A stretch of 64,000 bases of DNA from Tubulanus polymorphus (taxonomy: Eukaryota > Nemertea > Palaeonemertea > Tubulaniformes > Tubulanidae): assembly GCF_964204645.1 (NCBI RefSeq), contig NC_134034.1:5513414-5577413 (forward strand), in the 5' to 3' direction. The notes beneath the pieces were generated by a model. The model did not search any database and was not told the origin of the DNA. It saw nothing but the letters and a program-made list of their open reading frames with translations. How positions within the stretch are numbered: the stretch's first letter is position 1; each line of letters begins with the position of its first letter. The translations under genes were made by a program, and so were the position numbers. This document shows positions 11,101 to 23,100 of the stretch, in pieces.

Positions 11101-14100
11101 GCATATCGAGGCAAGGGGAAGGCTCCAAAAAGGGGCTCTTCCTTTCGGAAAAACTCGAAATGAATTCTTGGGACCAGTGGGAGGTTGTCTGCAGCAGGCA
11201 GCAACCCACTGGTCCGACCTCTTTGGAGACGGTTGGCCCTCCCGGGTCGTCTCTCGTGGTTACCGTCTCCGTTTCCTAAGGCGACCGCGCCTGATGAGGT
11301 CACCTCCCGACATGCAGTCAAAACCAGGTCAGGAGGCCTTAATCTCTCCGGCTCTCAAGGAATTGGCCGAGAAGGGAGCGATAGAACCAGTTTGCAACGA
11401 AACTTCTCCCGGCTGGTTTTCTCGAATATTCATGGAACCAAAGGCCACAGGGGGTCAACGGACAGTGATAGATCTGTCATCCCTCAATCGGCACCTAGAC
11501 ATTCCAAGGTTCCGGATGACCAAGCCCAAGGACGTGATTCAAGGGCTCCGTCCGGGTCAATGGGCGGCTTCATTGGACCTGAAAGATGCTTACTTTCAGG
11601 TTCCAATTCACCCAAAATCTTGGCGATTTCTCAGGATAAATTGGAAAGGCCGCCAGTTCCAATTCAGGTCTCTTCCATTTGGCCTCAATACGGCCCCATG
11701 GGTTTTCACCAAGTTGGTCAAGTCAGTTCAGAAGGTACTTCAGTCAAGGGGTGTTCGACTGTTCGTTTACCTCGACGACTGGTTAATAGTCACAAATTCG
11801 GCTCAGGAATGTCGGGAGGCAATGACCTCAGTCTTGGACTTAGTCCATCAGCTAGGGTTCAGCGTGAACAGGGAAAAATCTCAGTTGACGCCGGCCCAAC
11901 AGTTCACTTATCTCGGCATGGACTTCGATCTCCGAATCGGCAAAGTCTTTCCGTCTATGGTTCGAGTAGCCAAACTTCAAGAAGCTGTAGCGGGAGTGTC
12001 TACAACCCCGAGAACAGCTCGTTACTGGTCACGGCTTCTAGGCTCCATCAGCTCCATGGGTCTGGTGGTGCCCTTAGGCCGCCTCAGAAGCAGGCGCTTG
12101 CAACAATATTGGAAGGTCTTCTGGTCTCAGTCGAAGGGCAACTGGGAGGCCTTGATTCCCGTACCTCCACCCGATCTAAGTCCGGATCTTCAGTGGTGGG
12201 CGGCAACTACGAATCTTCGGCTCGGGGTGTCACTAGCCCCGTTAGAGGCTCCAGTTCGTGTATTCACGGATGCCAGTCACCAAGGATGGGGGGCACATCT
12301 GGAGAACCGAGTCAAAGCCGGGAGATGGTCTCGCTACGAGGCCACCAACCACATAAATTTCCTAGAAATGCTGGCCGTGTGGAAGGCCCTGAAGTTCTTT
12401 CACAGGAGAGTGGAGGGCCACCACGTTTGGTTAGCGACAGACAATTCAACAGTGAGGGCTTACCTTCAGAACCAAGGGGGCACTCACTCAGAAACCCTCA
12501 CAGGTCTGTCGGCCAAAATTCTTCTTTGGTGCCAGACAAAGGGCGTGTCCCTGACTGTGGCACATTTAGCAGGGAAAAGGAACGTGATGGCCGATGCTCT
12601 GTCTCGTCGAGGTCAGGCTATTGCGACAGAATGGGTTCTCCACCAAGAAGTAGCCGGGTTCGGGGCATGTTTGGCAATCCGCTGCTGGATCTGTTTGCCA
12701 CCCGGTTCAATCGGAGGTGTCCTCTGTTTGTGTCCCCGTTTCCAGACGCGGAAGCGTGGGGGTCGATGCCTTCTCTCTGGACTGGTCGGGGATGCATGCG
12801 TATGCGTTCCCGCCCACACCAGTCCTGTCGCGCTTACTGGATCAAATAGAGAGATCAGTCAATTGCAACATAGTTCTGGTAGCACCATGTTGGCCGGCTT
12901 AGAAATGGTTCCTACCACTTCTCAACCTCCTGTGCGACAACCCCAGGATTCTTCCGAATTTCCCATCGCTTCTGTCTCAGGGGAACTTTCAGGATCATCC
13001 AAACAGCCAGTGGTTAAATCTGCTCGCCTGGCCATTGTCCAGCGATCCTTGTCAGCTTCAGGCTTTTCAGAACAGGCTGCCTCCTTTATCGCAGGATCTA
13101 AGCGGCCATCAACAAGTACCATTTACGATGCCAAATGGAGTCATTTTGCGGATTGGTGTGCTGCAGGGGAAATTGATCCATGCTCACCCTCTGTAGCTCA
13201 ATTGGCAGATTTTTTACTGCACCTATTTGTAGTAAAAGGTTTGCAGGTCATATCTATTAAAGGTTACCGCTCCGCGATTTCTCATACATTGCGTGCTTCT
13301 GGATGGCCAAATGTAGCAGGGGATCATCGGATATCCCAGCTGGTTGCAGGGTTTTCTATTTCCCGGCCTCGGGTACCAAGGACAGTTCCACCATGGGATC
13401 AGTCTGTAATTTTGAAGAAGTTAATGGAGGCTCCTTTTGAACCTCTTTCGGCAGCGTCATTTGCAATTTTGTCAAAAAAGACTGTATTTTTGCTGTTCTT
13501 GGCTTGCTCGGCCCGTCGCTCTGAGATTCATGCGCTTTCAGTCCGACAAGGTCATATTGTCTTTGGGCCAGCGAAGGAATTTGTTTCGCTGCGGCCTGCT
13601 TTGGAATTTTCCCGGACAGGACTTTATGTCCTGTGCGGGCGTTGTGTTTCTATTTAGATCGCTCTGCTTCACGGAGGGGTTCACCGGAGCGGTTATTTAT
13701 TCCGCTGCTGGATCACCTAAAGGGTGATATTTCGCGGGACACAGTGGCCCGATGGGTCTCTTCACTGATCAAGGACATTTTATTGAAGGAGAATCTTTCC
13801 TCGGAGGGAGTGGTTTCTCATCAAGTGAGGTCTATGGCTACTTCCTGCGCAGCCTTTTCGGGTGCTCCGTTGGAGGAAGTCTGTCGGGCCGCCTTTTGGA
13901 ATTCTCCATCGACATTCACGTCATTTTAATTACGGGATGTTTCAGGCCAGTTAGGCTCATTAGCTTCACTTGGTCCTGTTGTCATGGCTCAAGGTGTCCG
14001 TTCTTTCCGATCGGACCCTTTAGTCTATAATATTTATGTTGCATTATCAGGATCACAGGGGGTGTATCCTTGTACATAGTTTGGGCTCATATCTGCAAGT

Positions 14101-17100
14101 ATTAATTTCGCAAAATTCTGGGGGGGCCCCTGAGCTGGACGGACTCACTGTGGCCAACCGATCTTCCCTGTGCTACAGTGCTCCATTCCGTGCTTGGGTA
14201 AGTGCTCTCTTTTTCCCTCTTACCTTGCGTTTGAGCGGTGGTTTTTCTATCTACCTTTCCCACCATCCTTGTGCTAGGCTAGTCTAGCAAAAACCATAGG
14301 AAAGGGTACAGTACTCGACGGAAATATTACAATTTTTGGAACTAAAATTTGTATTTCCGAGTAGTACTTACCCTTTCCTATGGTGGGAATCCTGCCCACC
14401 TGCCCCGCATAGCTGTTTTTTTTTTGGTCTGCTATGACGTAAAAAGATGGCGGATTTCGCCGGTGGCTAAATGCAATACCGCAGGGCCGGGTCGTATAGA
14501 AAAACCATTGGCGATCAATCCAAATTAAGAAAATATTGGCAAAAACCATAGGAAAGGGTAAGCACTACTCGGAAATACAAATTTTAGTTCCAAAAATTGT
14601 AATTTTATGAATACTGCGATTTCTAATTCCTTTTTGCCCCTCATCACTTTACCTACTCGTGTCACCGAGCACTCTGCGACAGTTATTGATAACATTTTAA
14701 TTAACTTTATCGACGAATTCCAAACTCTAAGCGGCGTTTTTTTGCTGATCTTACGGATCAATACCCAACTTTTGCCGCCATTCAAGGTGTGTGTGAGACT
14801 AAACCCGACAAATCCCTGTCGAAAACACAGGTCCGTGATATTAACTCACGGTCAATTGAACATTTCTCACGCTCTTTGTTGGCCAGTAACTGGCAGAATG
14901 TATATAATAACGACTACCCTGACATGTTGTGTAACAAATTTTATAAAATTGTGAACAGCTGTTATGATACATGTTTCCCTATTAAACAAATCACACCGAA
15001 AAAAGCCAATAAGCCGTGGGTTACAAATGGTATTAGAAACTCTATTAAGTGTAAAGATAAATTATATAAGAAATATTTTAAGAATAAAAGCAAGCAGAAT
15101 AAAGATAAATATTGTAAATATAGAAATATGTTAAATGCTCTACTTAAGAAAAGTAGAGAAATAGAGGGAAATTTTTATCATGTAAATCGGATCCAAAGGA
15201 AATATGGAAAACTGTTAACACTTTATTCAGTAAGGCCAAACATAAGGGCCACGAGGACCAGTTTTTGCACGAAAATATGGTATTGATTGATGCGAAAGAA
15301 ATATCCAACAAATTCAATAATTATTTTGTAAATATAGCTACACAATTAGAATCTCGGATACCCTCATCAGAAAAAGACTTTAGATTTTCTTGGCGAAAAA
15401 AATAATAATAATTTTTTTCTATCTCCTACCTGTCCTAGAGAAATTGAAGAAATAGTTATGAATTTTAAAAAGAAAGCTTCCAGCGGATGTGATAATATCA
15501 GTATGGAAATGCTCAAAGCTATTATATCCTCAATTTCCCAGCCTTTGTCTCATATCTTTAATTGTAGCTTCATTTCGCGAGTTGTACCGAGTATTTTCAA
15601 AATCGCACATGTTACACCAATTTTCAAAACGGGTGATAGAACTATTTTTAGCAATTATCACCCAATTTCTATCCTTCCATCGACCTCTAAAATTATAGAA
15701 AAACTAGTCTATAACAGGTTATTGAAATTTTTAGATAAGTTTAACCTTTTAGCTGAGCGCCAAATTAGCTTCAGGAAAAACCGTTCCACGGCCTCAGCAT
15801 TAACTTCCATCACTGACAAAATAGTTGAATCTCTTGATAAGGGCCTCATTACAGCCGGTGTATTTATTGATCTGTCCAAAGCATTTGACACTTTTAACCA
15901 TAAAATTCTAATTACTAAACTAGAACATTATGGTATCCGTGGTTCCCCCTAAAGTTTGTTCTATAATTATCTCCTAGATAGGAAACAAGCTGTAAAGTTT
16001 AATAACTGTTTATCTAACCACAAAATTATTACTTCCGGAGTCCCACAGGGGTCTATTTTAGGTTCCCTGCTGTTTCTTATTTATATCAATGACTGTCCAT
16101 CCTCTTGTAAGCTTTTACAATCAATATGATTTGCCGATGACAGCAACTTTTTTTACAGTGATCGAGACCCAAAAAAATTAGAGCATACGTTAAATTCAGA
16201 ACTATCAAGTTTATTACCGTGGTTTAGAGCCAATAGATTATCTGTAAATATAGATAAAACTCAGTATATGGTATTTGGCAATAGGGGCCACCTAGGACTT
16301 AATATCTTTCTTGGAGATAAAATCATTAATCGTGTTGATAGTGCGAAATTTTTAGGTGTAATTTTTGATCGTAATTTAACATGGAAAGATCATATATCGT
16401 CTGTCTGTAAAAAGGTTTCTCGGGGGATTGGAATAATCAATAGACTCAAAAACTTCCTGCCATTCGATATTCTCAAAAATCTCTATCATTGTTTTGTCCA
16501 CTCGCATTTGCAATATGCAAATCTTGTTTTGGGTAACGCCTGTACATCATATTTACAACCTTTATTTATACTACAAAAAAGGGCCCTTAGAACCATTACT
16601 CAATCCTATTGGCTTGAACACACCTCTCCAATATTTCGCAAACTACATATTCTAAAACTGGAGAATATCCACAAATTCCAAATTGGTTATTTTGTCTTCC
16701 AACAGATTAGCCATCTCCTACCTGAAATTTTCAATCATTTCTTTAACTTCAGAAACAACATTTATAGATGTAGGCCGACTCGCAGGCCGCGGGACCTACA
16801 TATAGCATTTGCTAACTCCAATTACAAATACAAGTCTGTCAAAATCGAAGGGGCAAAATTCTGGAACAGTTTAAGCACAAGCCTCAAATGCCCTCAATCT
16901 CCATCAGCTTTTAAAAATAGTCTTCATTTCCTTAGTTCTAAATATTGATAGATACCCTTTGCGTTCTACTTGCTTGTTCTTCCATTTTGAATATATGTAT
17001 ATATCCTTATGTTTGGTAACGTGTGCACATTAGAGTGAATGAGGGTGTGCATGTGGGAGTGAATGGATGAGGGATTAGGACTAGTTTAAGCCAACTTTGG

Positions 17101-20100
17101 CTTTTCCTAATTCCTCGCATAATCTATTGCTACAATGATTGATTGTTATTATATTTTCATACTGTATCGTATTGTATAATTACATATCTTTATGTCAATC
17201 GATTATGCAAAATAAACTTAACTTAACTTGAATATGAAATATTGATCTATGGTACGGGTATGTTTTTTTCTTCAACAACTGAGATGGGTTTTTCAATCAG
17301 TCTATTTTCAAGTTATCGGTAGCCATCTTAGTATCATTAGTCTTGGATCGTTGAAAAAAGTTTTCTGAAGGAAACATCAACAGGTTTTAACTGAGGGTGT
17401 TGATATTTAACTATTGTTACCACAGAATTGGTAGGCCTAGTCAGGGGCGGATACAGGGGGGTCACATCTGCGCCACGGGCGACCCCGAAAATTTGTCTAG
17501 TGCCCTTATCAAAAAATGTATTGCCAAAAAATACCATCCTGTTACAGCACTCAACTACAAGCAGTCAGATTTCTCTGTTTCATCAATAATACAGCCTCTC
17601 TGTTAACCGGCAGATTGTGTATACTTGACCACCGGCACTTCCAGTCGGGTTCTATAGTCTGAATTTTCTTTAGGCAGGGGTACATTTATTACCTGAAATT
17701 CATTTTAAAATCCTTTTGAGGGCAGAAATAATTTCCGAAAATTAAAAATTGCTAAAAAATCCATTGAAGGGCTCGTTCATGATGCCAAAAATTACACATT
17801 ACTTCAAAAGCATTGGTATCAACATTCTCAAATTCATGGCGAAGTAAATGAAATGAAAAAAGGTTCTGTTAACTTCCACATACATTTTACTCTCACATGC
17901 ATTCGAATGATCTACATAGCAGGGTTATGTAATGTTCTCTTCAGACAGCTTCGGAGCGTCTAAATTGTATCTCAATGGGGAAAGGGGGATCTGGGCACCC
18001 TATTTTGCCAAGATGATATTTTTAAAACATGGCTAAGGTAAGACACACAAACAGTGGCAAATTATCGCTGCTAATTTTGTTTAAGAATCACTCAAGATGC
18101 TGTAGAAATCTTTTCAGCTTTTCCCACCGACTCCCGTAAGAAGCATCGCATCTATGGCATTCGGTTTTCATGTACCATAGTTCATACAACGCCTGGGAAG
18201 TTTTGGGCCCTCCTATTCTAGATTTCTTGCTTCGTTTACATAGTGCCCATTTGAAGAAGTGATGCCCCCTAAATTTGGGTCTGGATCTGCCCCTGCTAGT
18301 TCTTTCTGGCCTGCAGTGCGGAAAAATTGATATCCCTACCTGCTTAAGTCATTTTTTCTCAAGATTCTTTTAGGACCTATGTCATTTTTTGGACTAAAAA
18401 GGTATATATTGTTTCAGGAAAATCTAGTATTTCAACAGTATGAAAAGGATTTCATTCAACACTTCATGCAGAACTTTCCATACAGCATACAGGAAGCGCC
18501 TGAAACTCTTCATAAGGATAAAGGAAAACCTATTCCTCAAAATCAGGTGAGCTGTGTTCAATAAATCACGATTCTTTGCACATATGATGGTTCAAAAGGG
18601 TAATCCTAAGATATAGCTATATATAGAAATAAAAAAATGTCAGGGATTGTTAAATGTCGGGGATTCGAACCTGATATGACTAGTCACTGTATTCCTATCC
18701 TTATTGGTTGTGTTTAGCTGGTTTCATACTATATAAAGTCAGAGCAAGGGAGTTATGAAAACATGAAAGAATTGCTTATGTTTCATACTTTTTTTTCATG
18801 CTGTGTGTGCTTGATTTAAGAATATCTACCTTGCAAACCTTATTTCTGATTTTGATGTTCTCTTTGAATTTTGTTCCATGCTGTTCCATGTTTTTGTTCA
18901 TGCCGAAGCTGTTCAAATATTAACCTAAAGCTATCTTGTATTTTTCTATTCAAGATTTTGATGTTGAAGTTGAATTTGTACATATGCAAGATTATGTCAC
19001 ACGCTATGTGTCAAACACCAGGGCGGAAAATTTGGATAAAAAATGTCAGTGACTATGTTACTAAGGTTTCACGTAAGAAACTAATCGGCGATGATCTGAA
19101 TGTTATGCTGAGTATTGTACAGCGATTAATTAATGTACAAGGTAAGTTTTTATCAGATCATCAGTTTGGTGAATTGAACACTACCACAGCACATTCTTTG
19201 CATGATGGGCTTCTCATTGCTGACCTCTTTCTGGAATGGAAAAATGCATGGATTACACAAATACGTACCAGGTCTTGAGACAAGACCTATATTAACATTT
19301 TCTGTAGCATTCTACCAGGATTTATAGGTACATCCGTGTTGACCGCAGTGATATCATGAATAAATATTGATTTGCTTGAGTGGAAAAAAATTATTTTCCA
19401 CTCATGGTGTTCATGATTTTCCATAATACTCATCAATAGGACTACACTGTAGACTCTAAATTTTCATCAATTTGAGTTAGACAAAAGAAATTATCAATTT
19501 TATTCTGTGGGAACAGTTCATTAGCCTAATGATTTGTGTTTGATTCATACAAACGATTATTCAACTAGAAAGGAATCAAGTTACAAGGAGTCTGCCTTGA
19601 ATAAATTTTTACATTTGATAAGTGAGCAGAGCAGTGTGGGTGAGTGTTTGGAGCGTTCAACTCGGGAAACCAGGTCGTGGGTACTTCACTGTAGTGTCCC
19701 CGGGCAAGACACTTCCTCTCAAAACCCAGCAGTGAATCGGTATCTGGTCTGAAAGATGACTCCTGAGCACCTAGCAGCTTAGATGTTACTTCTCACCAGG
19801 GAGAGATGACTGATAAATGGTTAGAATTATAGGCTGGGGGTAATAATACTAATTCAATGGAAAGCACCTTTTGAACATAATATCACATTCAAATCACCCA
19901 TTTCAAATCACCCATACTATGATTTTTTTCTTTTCTGGTAGAGTTTGCCGAAAATGGAATAATAGCAGTATGGAACATTTTCTCTAAATCTCATCCGTTA
20001 TCTACAGAGAGAGCGCAATTGCTGGCATTTCTGAGAAAATATGTGCTTCCACATAATGAGCTTATATCGTAAGTAAATGACTCCCGCAGATTTCCAATCA

Positions 20101-23100
20101 ATGGTTGCAATCACGTGAGCATTTTTACCAGTTCATACTGGTGCCAACTGGGTCTATGCCTGATTGACACGGACCAAATTTGGCTTGACCAAAAACATCT
20201 GGCAAAGCCTGTGCCAAATTTTAGCATGGGTCAAATTATTGCATGTGAATGCTATCTGAATCTAGCGGTGATTCACTTCGCCACGCAATGTTTTGATAAC
20301 ATTTCAGTATTGAGTGATTGATGCGGGAACACGCCCTCATTGGACCGGGCCAAAAATTTTCTTGTTATTCTGTCACTTAAACCAGGAAAGTTCTCACTTG
20401 TACAGGTCTTTGTCGTATTTTCGCTAAGCGACTGCCATTATGGCTACTTAAAAAAAAATTGACAACATTGTGCAGAAGCAAAGACAACATAATCTAATTA
20501 ACATCAAATATAACTTGTTTATGATTGAGAGATTAAGTAGTTTTAGCTCGTTTAAAATCATATGAAAGCGAATACAGAAGTCATGACCACCACTTTCTAC
20601 AGGTGTGAAGCTCCAACCATTCTTGTCGCGGTTAACTGAATGATTGCATATGTTTGTTTATGAATCAACTGACTAAAACCAGCGCATCGTTTTGGGTAAA
20701 CTGGGCAAATAATTCGACCAATAAAATGGCAGAGTATTCAGACACAGAGAACAGTTTTCCTCCGCCATCCTATCTAAATCATTGTATTTCCTACGGACAA
20801 ACCAGTTTCATTGGGCACTAAGGACCGAGTTGACCAAAATCAAATCGGATTGTTCTAGACAGATCCACCAGATCTAGACCAGACCTAGAAGATAGCAGCA
20901 TCCAGAGTGGATCACATAATGTAAAGCTCACCACCTATTGCCTCAATTTTGTATGGTTTGTAGCCAAAATCGCATCCCATGTCTATACTATTTGACAATA
21001 ATACGTAATCACTGCGATCAACTTCTCCCTGAAAATATCAAACATGTTTGATTAGTGCAATTATGGTATTTGATGGATCACATAAGGAAAGCAAACACAC
21101 TATGATATCCCAGACAACGACGAATAAGTTTGCATAGTGTGTGAATAAGTTTGCATAGTGCGTCAACACGCTTTATGAGAAGCTATGTGAGCTATAGGCC
21201 TAATCTGCTTGTATGTTTTATTTCAGTTTCCCTTTAACCCAGAAGTGGTTACTTGAATTACCTCATGGATTACTTGACACTTTAATGCTTGGAAATGATG
21301 GACTGATTCTTGAAATGTATTTGGCGTGTATTCAGAGCGCACTTACACAGAAAATTCCAAACATATCTGAAAAACTACTTGCAATTCTACCAAAGGTTTT
21401 TTGTCAAGGTATGAATTTCTATGAATGAACGCTTGTATGCATTTAATACTGATATTTTTTTTCATTTTTCGCCCTAACCATTTGTGTTCTGTATACCCAT
21501 GATCACATCAGACTTGCAGTTCCTTAGAAAACCAGTAGCTACGAATATCCTGGCATGTTTTTTCAGCTGCTCAATTGAGATTTGGTTTGGATATTGTGGA
21601 GCTTTTATAATATCATGGCCCCTGTTTCACATCCTGCAGAGTAGCGACTTCTCCTTATTTCTCCTGTGTTCCGGATTTTTTAATTGTCAATTTGGCAGTT
21701 TGAATTGTCCACATATTGAGGTAATTCATTTCAGCGCCATTATCAAAAACATGTCAATGAACACATGCTTTTGTTGTTAGGGCATTCATTCCTTGTCGCG
21801 TATTAGTAACATCAGCTTCTGAAAATAGACTACCTTCGTAGTTACTGAGCTGCTGACCAAGTTTTCCTTACACCGCTAAGATACTACTGCTGACCAGACC
21901 AATGTATGTATGTACTTAAGTGTGAAATTTAGCAGCCCGCATTAAAAGCAAAGTGATTTATCACAAATTTCAGTGTTACTGTCAGCTATTTAATAGCCTC
22001 AGATGCTTTGATAGGGCTTCAAATCTAAACAATTTCTTCGGTGATGACCCCCTAACCCTTGCAGTGGGTTCGCACTAACTTCATTGTTACAAAAGGATTT
22101 TCCATATTTTATGTTGTCTGGTGTCCGTCGTCCGTAGACACAATCAATGTTATATTATATGCATAAGTTTAGTTTCATCTGCAGTATATGGCAAGTCTGA
22201 ATCTTCCCTCGGCATGGATTAGCCCCAGTGCGCTGCTACTTGTGCAGCTTAGATGTTTTCATTATTAGCCAATCAGAAATCCTGGTTTATATAAGTCCAG
22301 GTATTTCCATTTATAGTTTATCTGTATAATTTGTTTCAGTGATAGGCAAACTGATTGGCACACTAAGTAGACAAACCTACGAATGTGCACTTGGTCCTTG
22401 CCAGGCATGTTACTTCGGGTTTTGAATCTCTTCCCAGAGGGTGCCTGTTTCAATGATCGCTGCTCATCGTATTTTGAAATTTCTTTCTGATTTCTCGGAT
22501 TGAGCTGGCTTACTGGGGTTGTAAATACCATTTTACTGGGGATGTAAATACCTAAAATGGAAACATAAAAACTTCATTCCATCTTTTTCAGAAGCATTAT
22601 TTCATCATCTACCTGAAAAGCATCAGCGCAGAATCGTAGAGTTGATTGGACTCATTAACTATATTGACACACTGACTATTCATTGTTTACTAAACTTTTG
22701 CAAGAAACCGGCAACAAGCACCAGCATCGTGTCATACCTTGTTCAGTTACTCAACTTCAGGTAATTGAATGCTTTTCCATTTTTATGTAGGTGATTAATT
22801 ATTGTTAAATCAGTAGAAAGTCTTTGCGCAAAGCTAAATGAAAAGGAAAATATCATGGCTTCGAATTACATAAAATTTTCTAGCCCACTTGGGACTTAAG
22901 TCCCAGCGACTATTGCGTTCACTTTGCTTCAATTGTCCGTCCGTAGATGGAATCAAGTTATTTTGGCAAGTTTTAAAGACTCTTCAATGCAATGTCTTTA
23001 AATTTGGGTTACACATGTATCTACCCTAAACACATCTTCAGCCCAAAAACTGGCCCTGTCAGATTCAAGGTGGCTGACTGGCAGCCATTGTTGTTTGCCA

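Larger units (their letters stand above)
8599..14603 (+). mobile_element. DIRS-type tyrosine-recombinase retrotransposon
   Basis: A 6.0-kb element with inverted terminal repeats, gag-like, reverse transcriptase/RNase H, methyltransferase-like and tyrosine recombinase regions, and an internal complementary region near its right end: the hallmark architecture of DIRS1-like elements. AAT is found at both borders (8599-8601 and 14601-14603); one copy belongs to the target. No longer target duplication exists, as expected for recombinase integration of a circle. It is nested in the LINE and in the same orientation. Several frameshifts and stops show this copy is not autonomous. Confidence 0.92.
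6561..17230 (+). mobile_element. CR1/L2-like non-LTR retrotransposon (LINE), split by a DIRS element
   Basis: Order of domains in sense: zinc-knuckle ORF1 with an SGNH-esterase-like C-terminal part (6796-7992), endonuclease (8158-8598 continued at 14604), reverse transcriptase (15458 onward) to 16948, then a 3' tail with the short repeat ACTTAACTTAACTT (17216-17229), as in CR1/L2-type elements. Positions 8599-14603 are a later insertion. It lies in TEX10 intron 4 in the gene's orientation. The 5' limit is approximate; no clear target duplication was found. A few stops and frameshifts make it inactive. Confidence 0.88.

Noticed and set aside
11185-12849. 554-codon open frame overlapping the DIRS polymerase
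   Set aside because: It is the +1 shadow of the RT/RNase H frame for most of its length (Ser/Arg/Pro-rich, no motifs); only its last 60 or so codons carry real methyltransferase-like sequence.
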